Shown: positions 28,576 to 37,518 of the stretch, in pieces | How positions within the stretch are numbered: position 1 is the first letter of the stretch | Layout: each line of letters begins with the position of its first letter | NCBI RefSeq assembly: GCF_000213805.1 | Contig: NC_015556.1 | Span: 310,001 to 374,000, forward strand | Direction of reading: 5' to 3' | Length of the DNA: 64,000 nt | Source: Pseudomonas fulva 12-X | GTDB taxonomy: Bacteria > Pseudomonadota > Gammaproteobacteria > Pseudomonadales > Pseudomonadaceae | Notes under the pieces: generated by a model | The model's input: the letters and a program-made list of their open reading frames with translations, nothing else | What the model was told of the DNA's origin: nothing | Database searches by the model: none | Translations under genes and position numbers: made by a program

Positions 28576-29715
28576 TTACACCTCGATCCGTTTCATGTAG
28601 CTGGCAAAACCCTGCAGGTAGCGGGGGATCGGCATCAGGAAGGCGTCGTGGCCCTGGGGCGCATCGATCTCCAGGTAGCAGACGTTCTTGCGGGCGGCGA
28701 GCAGGGCGTTGACGATCTCCCGCGAGCGCGCCGGCGAGAAGCGCCAGTCGGTGGTGAACGACATCACGCAGAAGTCCGCCTTGGCCTTGGCCAGGGTCTT
28801 GGCCAGGTCGCCGTCGTGCTCGGCAGCCGGGTCGAAGTAGTCCAGCGCCTTGGTCATCAACAGGTAGGTGTTGGCGTCGAAGCGCCCGGAAAACTCCTCG
28901 CCCTGGTAGCGCAGGTAGCTTTCCACCTGGAATTCCACGCTGTGGAAGTCGTAGTTGAGCTTCTCGTTCTTCAGGCCGCGGCCGAATTTCTCGCCCATGG
29001 CGTCATCGGACAGGTAGGTGATGTGCCCGACCATGCGTGCCAGCATCAGGCCACGCTTGGGGATCACGCCCTGATCCTGGAAGTGCCCGCCGTGGAATTC
29101 CGGGTCGGTGAGAATCGCCTGGCGCGCCACTTCGTTGAAGGCGATGTTCTGCGCCGAGAGCTTAGGTGCCGAGGCGATGGCCAGGCAGTGACGCACGCGC
29201 TCCGGGTAGCTGATCGTCCACTGCATGGCCTGCATGCCGCCCAGGCTGCCGCCGATCACCGCGGCCCACTGGCCGATGCCCAGCAGGTCGGCCAGCCGCG
29301 CCTGGCTGTTGACCCAGTCTTCCACGGTCATCACCGGGAAATCGGCGCCGAACGGCTTGCCGGTGGCCGGGTTGATATCGGAGGGGCCGGTCGAGCCGTT
29401 GCAGCCGCCCAGATTGTTGAGGCTGACAACGAAGAACTTGTTGGTGTCGATCGGCTTGCCGGGGCCGATGCAGCTGTCCCACCAGCCCGGTTTGCGGTCG
29501 TCTGCGCTGTGGTAACCCGCGGCGTGGTGATGGCCGGACAGCGCGTGACAGATCAGCACCGCGTTGCTGGCGTTGGCATTGAGCTCGCCGTAGGTTTCGT
29601 AGATCAGCTGGTAATCGGCCAGGCTGCGGCCGCAGGCCAGGGCCAGTGGCTCGGCGAACCTGGCGACCTGTGGCGTCACCAGGCCAACGGAGTCTTGAGG
29701 AAAAACAGTCGACAT
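28576..29715 (-). CDS. metX: Homoserine O-acyltransferase MetX
   Basis: A 379-residue alpha/beta-hydrolase-fold enzyme that acylates homoserine in methionine synthesis. In P. aeruginosa the acyl donor is succinyl-CoA. The nucleophile elbow is [12 protein letters not shown], the oxyanion region [10 protein letters not shown], and the catalytic His is in [11 protein letters not shown]. The start MSTVFPQDS fits the family; longer in-frame starts are not conserved-looking. It is the first gene of metX-metW-DUF4426-rdgB. Confidence 0.95.
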   Translation of the reverse strand: MSTVFPQDSVGLVTPQVARFAEPLALACGRSLADYQLIYETYGELNANASNAVLICHALSGHHHAAGYHSADDRKPGWWDSCIGPGKPIDTNKFFVVSLNNLGGCNGSTGPSDINPATGKPFGADFPVMTVEDWVNSQARLADLLGIGQWAAVIGGSLGGMQAMQWTISYPERVRHCLAIASAPKLSAQNIAFNEVARQAILTDPEFHGGHFQDQGVIPKRGLMLARMVGHITYLSDDAMGEKFGRGLKNEKLNYDFHSVEFQVESYLRYQGEEFSGRFDANTYLLMTKALDYFDPAAEHDGDLAKTLAKAKADFCVMSFTTDWRFSPARSREIVNALLAARKNVCYLEIDAPQGHDAFLMPIPRYLQGFASYMKRIEV

Positions 29716-29826
29716 CGACGCTGCTCGGCTAGGGAAGGTTTCTAGAAAGAGCAGCAGTCTAAAGAGCGCGCCTGTCAGCGGCAAGGAAACCACGGACCAC
29801 GCAGGCCGAGCCGGCCAGCGGGTGTG

Positions 29827-31809
29827 TTATTCGAGGTTGCCGGTCGGCCGCGGCATGCCTTTGAGCGTGACCACCTTGGCCTGACGCTGGATCGGCGCCG
29901 GGCGGCGCATCACGCGCAGCATGTCGCCGGCCTGGGTCAGCTGGCCCTTGAGCTCGGCGGCATACTGGGCCAGCTGTTGGTGGCGCTGGCGCCCGTGCTG
30001 GGTGTCCTGGGCCAGGGCCTTGAGGCGCAGCATGTGGCCTTCCAGCAGCTGCTTGTGCTCCAGGGTGTGCTGCATCAGCGGCATCAGCGCCTCGTCGGCC
30101 CAGCGCTCGGCGTCGCGGCGCAGGCGGCGGTGCAGGCCGATGACTTCCTGCACCAAGGTGGCGAAGAAGCGTCGGCCGAGGCTGCGCTGCTCGGTCAGCA
30201 GCGCCTTGAGGCCCAGGCGGAAGCGGTCGCCCTTTTTCTGCAGCTGGCGCAGTTCGCGCACGTAGTCCGCCAGTTCGAAGCGCGGTGCGTCGACTGCCTG
30301 CAGTGGGTTCTCCTCGTTGTGCCGGCGGTAGATGGCCTCGACCATGCGGTTGGCCATGTCGGCATCGTGGGACAGGCTGTGCAGGTCGTCCTCGACGGCG
30401 GTGAAGAAGTTCAGGATCGACTGATTGATGCCCAGAGTCGTCCAGGCGCCGTTGAGCTGACGGCGCAGCAGGGCGAGATGCGCTTCGAGTTTCTCTGCCT
30501 GGGCGGAAGTCTTCAGGCGTTCGCCCTGATTGCGCAGCAGGCGCTGGTTGGTACGCAGCGCCACCAGGCGCTTGTGGTGCAGGGTGTGGTCGTCCTTGGT
30601 CCGGCTGGTCAGCTCCATGAGCATCTGGCCGTTGTCCTGGCGGCGCTCGTCGAGTAGCTCCAACTGCTCGCTGACCTTGGCCAGGCGCAGGCCCAGCACA
30701 TGCTGGCTGTTGGTGAGCATGGCCAGCACCTGACGCACCACGCGCTCTTCGAGCAGGTGTTCCTTCTGCGCCACGATGCGCTCGCAGAGCAGCGTCTCGA
30801 GCTCTGCCATCTGGCTGCGCGCCAGCAGGCCCGGGTCCTTGCGCACCTTGGCCAGCAGCGCCTGCTTGGCCGACAGCGGCAGGATGTCCCGGCCGGGAAT
30901 GCCCAGGTGGCGGGCGGCCTGCATGCGCACCCGCTCGATGGCATTGGCCACGAAGGTGTCGCCGGCCAGGTCGTCCCACAGCACGTCGATCTTGTTCAGC
31001 ACCGCATACAGGCAGCCTTGGCGCTCCTCGTCGAGGGGCTGTACGTGCTGCTGCCAGATATCCAGGTCGCTGGCCGTCACGCCGGTGTCGGCGGACAGCA
31101 GAAAGATCACCGCCTGGGCGCTGGGCAGCATCGACAGGGTCAGCTCCGGCTCGCAGCCCAGGGCATTGAGGCCCGGCGTGTCGAGAATGCGCAGGCCCTG
31201 GCGCAGCAGCGGGTGGTCGAAATTGACGATGGCGTGGCGCCAGGCCGGCACCAGCACCTGGCCGGATTTGTCGGTGCTTTCCAGGTTGTCCGGGTGAAAG
31301 CCCAGGCTGATCGCCTTCTCCACCGGCATGGCCTTGCTGGCAGCGACCTGGGCGAAGGCCTTGGCCATGCCGTCGGGGTCGCTGGTGTCCAGCGGCACGT
31401 TCACCCAGTGGCGCGGGGTGCGCTTGAACTGGGCGACGCTGGCCTCGGCGATGCGCGTCTCGATGGGCAGCAGGCGGATATAGGGCTGCTCGGCGCCCGG
31501 ATCGAAGAGAATCTCGGTCGGGCACATGGTGGTGCGCCCGGCCTGGGACGGCAGCAGGCGCTGACCGTATTCGGAGAAGAACAGGCTGTTGATCAACTCG
31601 GTCTTGCCGCGGGAGAACTCGCCGACGAAGGCCAGGGTGATGTGGTCGGTACGCAGCAGGCGTAGCGCCCGCTCCAAACGTGCCTCGACGCCCTCGCTGC
31701 TCAGTCGGTTATGGGCCAGCCAACTGCGATAGCGGGTGATCTCGCGGACCAGTTCGCGCTTCCAGGCGACATACGCATCGACCTGCTCACTGAGACGTTC
31801 CATGCTCAT
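29827..31809 (-). CDS. Dynamin-family large GTPase
   Basis: A 660-residue GTPase of the bacterial dynamin group. The G1 P-loop is FVGEFSRGKTELINSLF, the switch region contains TTMCPTEI, G3 is ILDTPGLNAL, and G4 is LNKIDVLWDD. The C-terminal 350 residues are almost entirely helical, with long charged stretches as expected for a dynamin stalk, but there is no clear transmembrane paddle. The start MSMERLSEQ is chosen over an upstream TTG. Bacterial dynamins remodel or protect membranes; a specific role here is not shown. It stands alone between metX and yggU. Confidence 0.8.
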   Translation of the reverse strand: MSMERLSEQVDAYVAWKRELVREITRYRSWLAHNRLSSEGVEARLERALRLLRTDHITLAFVGEFSRGKTELINSLFFSEYGQRLLPSQAGRTTMCPTEILFDPGAEQPYIRLLPIETRIAEASVAQFKRTPRHWVNVPLDTSDPDGMAKAFAQVAASKAMPVEKAISLGFHPDNLESTDKSGQVLVPAWRHAIVNFDHPLLRQGLRILDTPGLNALGCEPELTLSMLPSAQAVIFLLSADTGVTASDLDIWQQHVQPLDEERQGCLYAVLNKIDVLWDDLAGDTFVANAIERVRMQAARHLGIPGRDILPLSAKQALLAKVRKDPGLLARSQMAELETLLCERIVAQKEHLLEERVVRQVLAMLTNSQHVLGLRLAKVSEQLELLDERRQDNGQMLMELTSRTKDDHTLHHKRLVALRTNQRLLRNQGERLKTSAQAEKLEAHLALLRRQLNGAWTTLGINQSILNFFTAVEDDLHSLSHDADMANRMVEAIYRRHNEENPLQAVDAPRFELADYVRELRQLQKKGDRFRLGLKALLTEQRSLGRRFFATLVQEVIGLHRRLRRDAERWADEALMPLMQHTLEHKQLLEGHMLRLKALAQDTQHGRQRHQQLAQYAAELKGQLTQAGDMLRVMRRPAPIQRQAKVVTLKGMPRPTGNLE

Positions 31810-31918
31810 CGGTAGGTTCCCTGACAAGGCATCGGCTTCGATGCGGGCTGCCGAGCATTATGCGAGGGGCACAGGCGGCGTCAATGGCGACTGGGTCGCA
31901 TTGGCACCTGATGGTCGT

Positions 31919-32215
31919 TCAGGACGGGCGAGCGGTCAGGCCGAGTTCGGCGGGCAAGGTGGTGGGCGCCTTTATACGTACACGCTTCTGGCGGCTCTGC
32001 TGGCCGCTTTCCAGGCTGACCTGGCTCTTGGCGACACCGAAGGCGGCGGCCAGAAAGGCCAACAGGTGGGCATTGGCTTTGCCGTCCACCGGCGGGGCGG
32101 TGAGGCGGATCTTCAGGCGTTCGCCATGCAGCCCGGCGAACGCGTCATTGCTCGCCTTGGGCTGCAGATGGCAGTCGAGGATCAGCGCATCGCCGTCCCA
32201 GCGGAAGAACGCCAC
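31919..32215 (-). CDS. yggU: DUF167/YggU-family protein
   Basis: A 98-residue protein of unknown function. It shows the full family pattern LHGERLKIRLTAPPVDGKANAHLLAFLAAAFGV and VSLESGQQSRQKRVRI. I start at a GTG (VAFFRWDGD, with Val read as Met) six bases after the yggT stop, because no ATG lies nearby. It ends the yggS-proC-yggT-yggU run. Confidence 0.85.
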   Translation of the reverse strand: MAFFRWDGDALILDCHLQPKASNDAFAGLHGERLKIRLTAPPVDGKANAHLLAFLAAAFGVAKSQVSLESGQQSRQKRVRIKAPTTLPAELGLTARPS

Positions 32216-32220
32216 CGCTT

Positions 32221-32811
32221 TTATATCGCTAGGCTCAGGCCGCTGAACATACCTGTACTGATCGCCAGGTTGCGGATCACCAGCATGTCGATCAGGTTGA
32301 GGATCAGGAACGCCACGATGGGCGACAGGTCCAGGCCGCCCAGGTTGGGCAGTACGCGGCGGATCGGCATCAGCAGCGGTTCGCAGATCTGGTTGACCAG
32401 CAGGGCGGCCGGGTTGTGGGTGCCCTGGGCGACCCAGGAGAGGATCACGCTGATGATCAGGGCGAAGAAGAACACCTTGAGCAGCAGGGCGGTCACGCCA
32501 ATGATCGACCACACCAGAATCAGCAGCGGGTCGCTGATGCCGACGCCCATCAGCATCAGGGTCAGTGCCATCAGCACGAACTGGACGATCAGCGCCAGCA
32601 CCAGCGAGGCCAGGTCGAGGCCGCCGAGGCTGGGGATGATGCGGCGCAGCGGCTTGAGGATCGGATGGGTGGCGCGCACGATGAACTGGCTGAGCGGGTT
32701 GTAGAAGTCCGCGCGAACCAGTTGCAGGATGAAGCGCAGCAGCACGATCAGCAGGTAGAAGCTGCCGATGGTCTGCAGGATGTAAATGGCAGCGGTGTTC
32801 AGACCGATCAT
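32221..32811 (-). CDS. yggT: YggT-family membrane protein
   Basis: A 196-residue protein with two copies of the YGGT repeat. Each copy has two membrane helices and a proline-rich turn (NPLSQFIVRATHPILKPLRRIIP and NPAALLVNQICEPLLMPIRRVLP). The family is linked to osmotic stress and membrane protein organisation, without an agreed function. It begins 11 bases after proC. Confidence 0.92.
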   Translation of the reverse strand: MIGLNTAAIYILQTIGSFYLLIVLLRFILQLVRADFYNPLSQFIVRATHPILKPLRRIIPSLGGLDLASLVLALIVQFVLMALTLMLMGVGISDPLLILVWSIIGVTALLLKVFFFALIISVILSWVAQGTHNPAALLVNQICEPLLMPIRRVLPNLGGLDLSPIVAFLILNLIDMLVIRNLAISTGMFSGLSLAI

Positions 32812-32822
32812 TACGTGTCTCC

Positions 32823-33641
32823 TTATTGACCCAGTTGTTCGGCCAGCTCGGCCGAGCGCTGATCGGCGGCCTTGACGGCCTGCTCGACCAGGGCTTCGAA
32901 GCCGCCAGCCTGGAATGTCTTGATCGCCGCCTCGGTGGTGCCGGCGGGCGAGGTGACGCGGCGACGCAGCTCGGCGGCGTCGACGTCGCTGTTCAGGGCC
33001 ATCTGCGCGGCGCCCAGGGCGGTTTGCATCGTCAGCTTGGCGGCGACGTCGCGGGGCAGGCCGAGCTTCTCACCGCTGGCGGTCATCGCCTCGATCAGCA
33101 GGAAGAAATACGCCGGGCCGCTGCCGGACACGGCGGTCACGGCGTCGATCAGCTTTTCCTCGTCCAGCCACACCGCCATGCCGACGGCGCTAAGTAGCTG
33201 CTCGGCCTGCTGGCGTTGCTCGGCGCTGACCTGCGCATTGGCGTACAGGCCGCTGGCGCCCAGGCGCAAGAGCGACGGGGTGTTGGGCATGCAACGTACG
33301 ATGGCGCGCGCGCCCAGCCAGTTTTCCAGGCTGGCGCTGGTGATGCCGGCGGCGATGGAAACGATCAGCTGGCCGGCCTGCACATGGGGCGCCAGGTCCA
33401 GGCACACGTCCTTCATGACCTGGGGCTTGACCGCCAGGACGATCACGTCGGCGTCACGGCAGGCCTCGGCATTGCTGGCGACCACGTCGATGCCGTGTTC
33501 GGCGGCGATCTTCTCGCGCTGTTCGGCGCCACGGTCGCTGGCACGGATGGCGCTGGCCGGCAGGCCTTGGGCGAGCAGCCCGCCGATCAGGCTGGCGGCC
33601 ATGTTGCCGGCGCCGATGAAGGCGATGCGGGGAGAGGTCAT
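32823..33641 (-). CDS. proC: Pyrroline-5-carboxylate reductase
   Basis: A 272-residue NAD(P)H enzyme that makes proline from pyrroline-5-carboxylate. The Rossmann loop is IAFIGAGNMAASLIGGLL, followed by VILAVKPQVMKDV. The C-terminal substrate site is VTAVSGSGPAYFFLLIEAM and RRRVTSPAGTTEAAI. It lies downstream of yggS in the common yggS-proC-yggT order. Confidence 0.97.
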   Translation of the reverse strand: MTSPRIAFIGAGNMAASLIGGLLAQGLPASAIRASDRGAEQREKIAAEHGIDVVASNAEACRDADVIVLAVKPQVMKDVCLDLAPHVQAGQLIVSIAAGITSASLENWLGARAIVRCMPNTPSLLRLGASGLYANAQVSAEQRQQAEQLLSAVGMAVWLDEEKLIDAVTAVSGSGPAYFFLLIEAMTASGEKLGLPRDVAAKLTMQTALGAAQMALNSDVDAAELRRRVTSPAGTTEAAIKTFQAGGFEALVEQAVKAADQRSAELAEQLGQ

Positions 33642-33678
33642 GGGGAGGTTCCTGTCTGAAAAGTCGAGATCGGGTAAT

Positions 33679-34365
33679 TCAAACCTTGCCGTAGTCGCGT
33701 TCGCCGAACAGCGCCGTGCCGATACGTACCCAGCTCGCGCCCTCGGCGATGGCCGCTTCGAGGTCGTGGCTCATGCCCATGGACAGGGTGTCGAGATCGA
33801 GGTTCAGCGCGTCCCGCAGTGCGCGCAGACGGGCGAACGCCGCACGTTGCTCGGCCACGTCATCGGTGGGCGCGGGGATTGTCATCAATCCGCGCAAACG
33901 TAGGTTGGGCAGTTGTGTAACCGCCTGTGCCAACTCGGCGAGCTGCTCGGGCTGGCAGCCGGATTTGCTCGCTTCGCCGCTGACGTTGACCTGCAGGCAG
34001 ATGTTCAGTGGCGCCAGCTCTGCGGGGCGCTGGGCGCTCAGGCGTTCGGCGACTTTCAGGCGATCCACCGAGTGCACCCAGGCGAAATGCTCGGCGATGG
34101 GGCGGGTCTTGTTGGACTGGATGGGGCCGATGAAATGCCAGGTCAGCGGCAGGTCGGTGAGCAGCGCCTGCTTGTCGAGGGCTTCCTGCAGGTAGTTCTC
34201 ACCGAAATCCCGCAGGCCGGCCGCGTGGGCTTCACGAATCGCGTCGGCGGGCTTGGTCTTGCTCACCGCCAGCAGCCCGACAGAGGAAAAATCTCGCTGC
34301 GAGGCTTGCGCCGCCTCACGGATCCGCACACCGACCTTTGCAATATTCTCTGCTATCGTGGACAT
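33679..34365 (-). CDS. yggS: PLP homeostasis protein YggS/PROSC
   Basis: A 228-residue single-domain PLP-binding protein that buffers pyridoxal phosphate and affects amino-acid balance. The PLP lysine is in LLAVSKTKPADAIREA, followed by FGENYLQEALDK and WHFIGPIQSNKT, with LSMGMSHDLEAAIAEGASWVRIGTALFG at the end. The start MSTIAENIAK is used; a longer in-frame start overlaps the upstream region shared with divergent pilT. Confidence 0.95.
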   Translation of the reverse strand: MSTIAENIAKVGVRIREAAQASQRDFSSVGLLAVSKTKPADAIREAHAAGLRDFGENYLQEALDKQALLTDLPLTWHFIGPIQSNKTRPIAEHFAWVHSVDRLKVAERLSAQRPAELAPLNICLQVNVSGEASKSGCQPEQLAELAQAVTQLPNLRLRGLMTIPAPTDDVAEQRAAFARLRALRDALNLDLDTLSMGMSHDLEAAIAEGASWVRIGTALFGERDYGKV

Positions 34366-34501
34366 TACCTGCGCCTGCCGCCTGAGCGTTTCTGCGGGCC
34401 CCACGGTGTTCTGCCAAGGGCGTGCTCGCGCAGCCGCCTGGTGATCCCCCAAGGCCCCTATCCTTAAGTTACGCGGCATTCTACCGTCATTAGGGAGTCC
34501 C

Positions 34502-35536
34502 ATGGATATCACCGAGCTGCTTGCCTTCAGCGCCAAGCAAGGCGCGTCGGACCTGCACCTTTCCGCAGGCTTGCCGCCGATGATCCGGGTCGACGGCGAT
34601 GTGCGCCGGATCAACCTGCCTGCCCTGGATCACAAGCAGGTCCACGCGCTGATCTACGACATCATGAACGACAAGCAGCGCAAGGATTTCGAAGAATTCC
34701 TGGAAACCGACTTCTCGTTCGAAGTGCCCGGCGTGGCGCGCTTCCGGGTCAACGCCTTCAACCAGAACCGCGGCAGCGGCGCGGTATTCCGGACCATTCC
34801 GTCGAAAGTGCTGAGCATGGAAGACCTCGGCATGGGCGAGATCTTCAAGAAGGTCTCCGACGTGCCGCGCGGGCTGGTGCTGGTCACCGGGCCGACCGGT
34901 TCGGGCAAGTCGACCACCCTGGCGGCGATGCTCGACTACATCAACAGCAACAAGTACCACCACATCCTCACCGTCGAAGACCCCATCGAATTCGTTCACG
35001 AGTCGAAGAAGTGTCTGGTCAACCAGCGTGAGGTGCACCGCGATACCCACGGCTTCTCCGAAGCGCTGCGCTCGGCTCTGCGTGAAGACCCGGACATCAT
35101 CCTGGTCGGCGAGATGCGCGACCTGGAAACCATCCGCCTGGCGCTGACCGCCGCAGAAACCGGTCACCTGGTGTTCGGCACCCTGCACACCACCTCCGCC
35201 GCCAAGACCATCGACCGGGTGGTCGACGTGTTCCCGGCCGAGGAAAAGTCCATGGTTCGCTCCATGCTGTCCGAATCCCTGCAGGCGGTGATTTCCCAGA
35301 CCCTGCTGAAGAAGATCGGCGGCGGTCGGGTGGCGGCCCACGAAATCATGATCGGCACCCCGGCGATCCGAAACCTGATCCGCGAAGACAAGGTGGCGCA
35401 GATGTATTCGGCCATCCAGACCGGTGGTGCACTGGGTATGGAAACCCTCGACTCCTGCCTGAAACGGCTGGTGTCCAAAGGCCTGGTCAGCCGTGAAAGT
35501 GCCCGAGAGAAGGCCAAGACACCCGAAAACTTCTGA
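34502..35536 (+). CDS. pilT: Type IV pilus retraction ATPase PilT
   Basis: A 344-residue hexameric ATPase that depolymerises pilin and powers twitching. It shows the N-terminal MDITELLAFSAKQGASDLHLS, Walker A GPTGSGKSTTLAA, Asp box VEDPIEFVH, Walker B DIILVGEMRDLETI, His box LVFGTLHTT and the retraction-specific AIRNLIRE near the C-terminus. GGGAG precedes the ATG. It is transcribed divergently from yggS. Copy B of a dispersed element lies between it and pilU. Confidence 0.98.
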   Translation: MDITELLAFSAKQGASDLHLSAGLPPMIRVDGDVRRINLPALDHKQVHALIYDIMNDKQRKDFEEFLETDFSFEVPGVARFRVNAFNQNRGSGAVFRTIPSKVLSMEDLGMGEIFKKVSDVPRGLVLVTGPTGSGKSTTLAAMLDYINSNKYHHILTVEDPIEFVHESKKCLVNQREVHRDTHGFSEALRSALREDPDIILVGEMRDLETIRLALTAAETGHLVFGTLHTTSAAKTIDRVVDVFPAEEKSMVRSMLSESLQAVISQTLLKKIGGGRVAAHEIMIGTPAIRNLIREDKVAQMYSAIQTGGALGMETLDSCLKRLVSKGLVSRESAREKAKTPENF

Positions 35537-35676
35537 GAATCTATCCACGATCAGCTGCGCGTCGGCGTTACTGCGTTAAAAACAAGCTCGGAATGCTCAT
35601 TTACCACTCGTAAACTCCGCTTCCTCGCTTGTTTTTGCCTTGCATCGCTCTAGCTCGCAAGATCGTGAACAGATCC
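35537..35676 (+). repeat. Full copy (copy B) of a dispersed palindromic intergenic element
   Basis: It starts right after the pilT stop codon. The outer arms at 35537-35552 and 35661-35676 pair at 13 of 16 positions, the inner arms are AAAAACAAGC and GCTTGTTTTT, and the tip is TTTAC with GTAAA. The core is shared with copy A near 7.9 kb although both stem sequences differ. It fills most of the 211 bases between pilT and pilU. Confidence 0.8.
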
Positions 35677-35747
35677 TCGGCCCAGGCTGGCGGATTTCCC
35701 CTCCGCCGGCAATTGAACATCGCGCCAGCGCATTTAGGTAGGCACCC

Positions 35748-36893
35748 ATGGAATTCGAAAAACTGTTGCGTCTGATGGTCGAGAAGGGCGGCTCCGATCT
35801 GTTCATCACCGCTGGCGTGCCGCCGTCGATGAAGGTCAATGGCAAGATCATGCCCGTGACCAAGACCCCGCTGTCGCCGGAGATGACCCGTGAAACCGTG
35901 CACGGGGTGATGAACGAGCAGCAACGCCGGGAGTTCGCCGAAAACCACGAGTGCAACTTCGCGATCAGCGCCCGTGGCATCGGCCGTTTCCGGGTCAGTG
36001 CCTTCTACCAGCGCAACCTGGCTGGCATGGTGCTGCGCCGCATCGAAACCAACATCCCGACGCTGGACGACCTCAAGCTGCCGGAAATCCTCAAGAAGCT
36101 GGCGCTGACCAAACGCGGCCTGGTGCTGTTCGTCGGCGCCACCGGCACCGGCAAGTCCACCTCCCTGGCGGCGATGATCGGCTACCGCAACAAGAACAGC
36201 AGCGGCCACATCATCTCCATCGAAGACCCGATCGAGTACATCCACCAGCACCAGAACTGCATCGTCACCCAGCGCGAAGTGGGCATCGACACTGATTCTT
36301 TCGAGGTCGCGCTGAAGAACACCCTGCGCCAGGCGCCGGACGTGATCCTCATCGGTGAGGTGCGTACCCGCGAGACCATGGACCACGCCGTGGCCTTCGC
36401 CGAAACCGGCCACCTGTGCCTGGCCACCCTGCACGCCAACAACGCCAACCAGGCGCTGGACCGGATCATCAACTTCTTCCCGGCGGACCGGCAGAACCAG
36501 GTGTGGATGGACCTGTCGCTGAACCTCAAGGCCATCGTCGCCCAGCAACTGATCCCCACGCCCGACGGCAAGGGCCGCCGCGCCGTGATCGAGGTGCTGA
36601 TCAACACCCCGCTGGCCGCCGACCTGATCCGCAAGGGTGAGGTGCACGAGCTCAAGGGCCTGATGAAGCGCTCCACCGAGCACGGCATGCAGACCTTCGA
36701 CCAGGCGCTTTACAACCTCTACAGCCAGGGCGAGATCACCTACGAAGATGCCCTGCTGTACGCTGACTCGGCCAACGACCTGCGTCTGATGATCAAGCTC
36801 GGCTCGGAAACCGACGGCGAACACCTGACCAGCATGTCCCAGGGTCTGGCCTTGGAGATCAGCGACGAAGATCAGGGGCGGCGGTTTCGTTAA
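35748..36893 (+). CDS. pilU: Type IV pilus PilT-like ATPase PilU
   Basis: A 381-residue paralogue of PilT that adds force to retraction. Walker A is GATGTGKSTSLAA, the Asp box IEDPIEYIHQH, Walker B DVILIGEVRTRETM, and the His box CLATLHANN. The C-terminal extension of about 40 residues beyond PilT is typical. An intrinsic terminator follows directly, and beyond it lies the CRISPR locus. Confidence 0.97.
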   Translation: MEFEKLLRLMVEKGGSDLFITAGVPPSMKVNGKIMPVTKTPLSPEMTRETVHGVMNEQQRREFAENHECNFAISARGIGRFRVSAFYQRNLAGMVLRRIETNIPTLDDLKLPEILKKLALTKRGLVLFVGATGTGKSTSLAAMIGYRNKNSSGHIISIEDPIEYIHQHQNCIVTQREVGIDTDSFEVALKNTLRQAPDVILIGEVRTRETMDHAVAFAETGHLCLATLHANNANQALDRIINFFPADRQNQVWMDLSLNLKAIVAQQLIPTPDGKGRRAVIEVLINTPLAADLIRKGEVHELKGLMKRSTEHGMQTFDQALYNLYSQGEITYEDALLYADSANDLRLMIKLGSETDGEHLTSMSQGLALEISDEDQGRRFR

Positions 36894-36917
36894 GCCTGTC
36901 GTTGCTCGTATAGAACG

Positions 36918-36940
36918 AAACCCGCTTCGGCGGGTTTTTT
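36918..36940 (+). terminator. Rho-independent terminator of pilU
   Basis: AAACCCGC, a TTCG loop and GCGGGTTTTTT form a classical intrinsic terminator 25 bases after the pilU stop. It ends eight bases before the first CRISPR repeat. Confidence 0.92.
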
Positions 36941-36947
36941 GTTGGTG

Positions 36948-37500
36948 ACTCGGGGCTGCCTATGCGGCAGTGAAGGTGGCGCCTTTCGTCACGGGCAGGT
37001 CTAGGCATTTCTGAGCTGCCTATACGGCAGTGAAGCCCTCCGGCACCGCCACGCCCGCAGGATGTACTTTCTGAGCTGCCTATACGGCAGTGAAGGTGGG
37101 CGAGGTGTGGGGCATCGGCCGGCGCCTTTTCTGAGCTGCCTACACGGCAGTGAAGCGGCCTTGGCTGGAGGCCCATGTGGGCGAGCATTTCTGAGCTGCC
37201 TACACGGCAGTGAAGCGCCTCTTCCTGGGCGGCAAAGCGCTCGGCCATTTCTGAGCTGCCTACACGGCAGTGAAGTCGGAACCGTAGGCGTAATCCGAGT
37301 AATCCAATTTCTGAGCTGCCTACACGGCAGTGAAGGCGGTACCAACAAGCTGAACCCTGGCCAGGGTTTTCTGAGCTGCCTACACGGCAGTGAAGCTGCA
37401 TGCCAGCCAGGCCACCCATGCCGTCATTTTCTGAGCTGCCTACACGGCAGTGAAGAACACCTGCATCACCGGCATGCCGTTCATCTTTTTCTGAGCTGCC
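36948..37500 (-). CRISPR. Left CRISPR arm, type I-F-like, nine spacers, leaderless
   Basis: There are nine repeats of 28 nt at an exact 60-base period plus a truncated tenth. On the minus strand the usual repeat starts CTTCACTGCC, has GTGTA at its centre and ends GGCAGCTCAGAAA. All nine spacers are 32 nt (first 36976-37007, last 37456-37487). The leftmost repeat is degenerate, and the next two differ at the centre (GTATA), marking this as the trailer end. The leader end, expected at the right, is cut inside a repeat at 37500. The repeat closely resembles the type I-F repeat of P. aeruginosa. No cas gene lies in the window. Confidence 0.95.
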
Positions 37501-37518
37501 GTATAGGCAGCTCAGAAA
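37488..37518. repeat. Chimeric palindromic repeat joining two CRISPR arms
   Basis: This 31-bp perfect palindrome has arms TTTCTGAGCTGCC and its complement around GTATA. The left 13 bases are the 3' part of a left-arm repeat, and the right 18 bases are the 3' part of a right-arm repeat. The 5' (leader-side) portions of both are missing. The join falls at CTGCC, which occurs in both repeat orientations. Confidence 0.9.

Noticed and set aside
37488..37518. Explaining the inverted CRISPR arms as a fold-back sequencing artefact
   Set aside because: A fold-back would copy the same spacers in reverse on the other side. Here all spacers differ between arms and the repeat consensus differs too.
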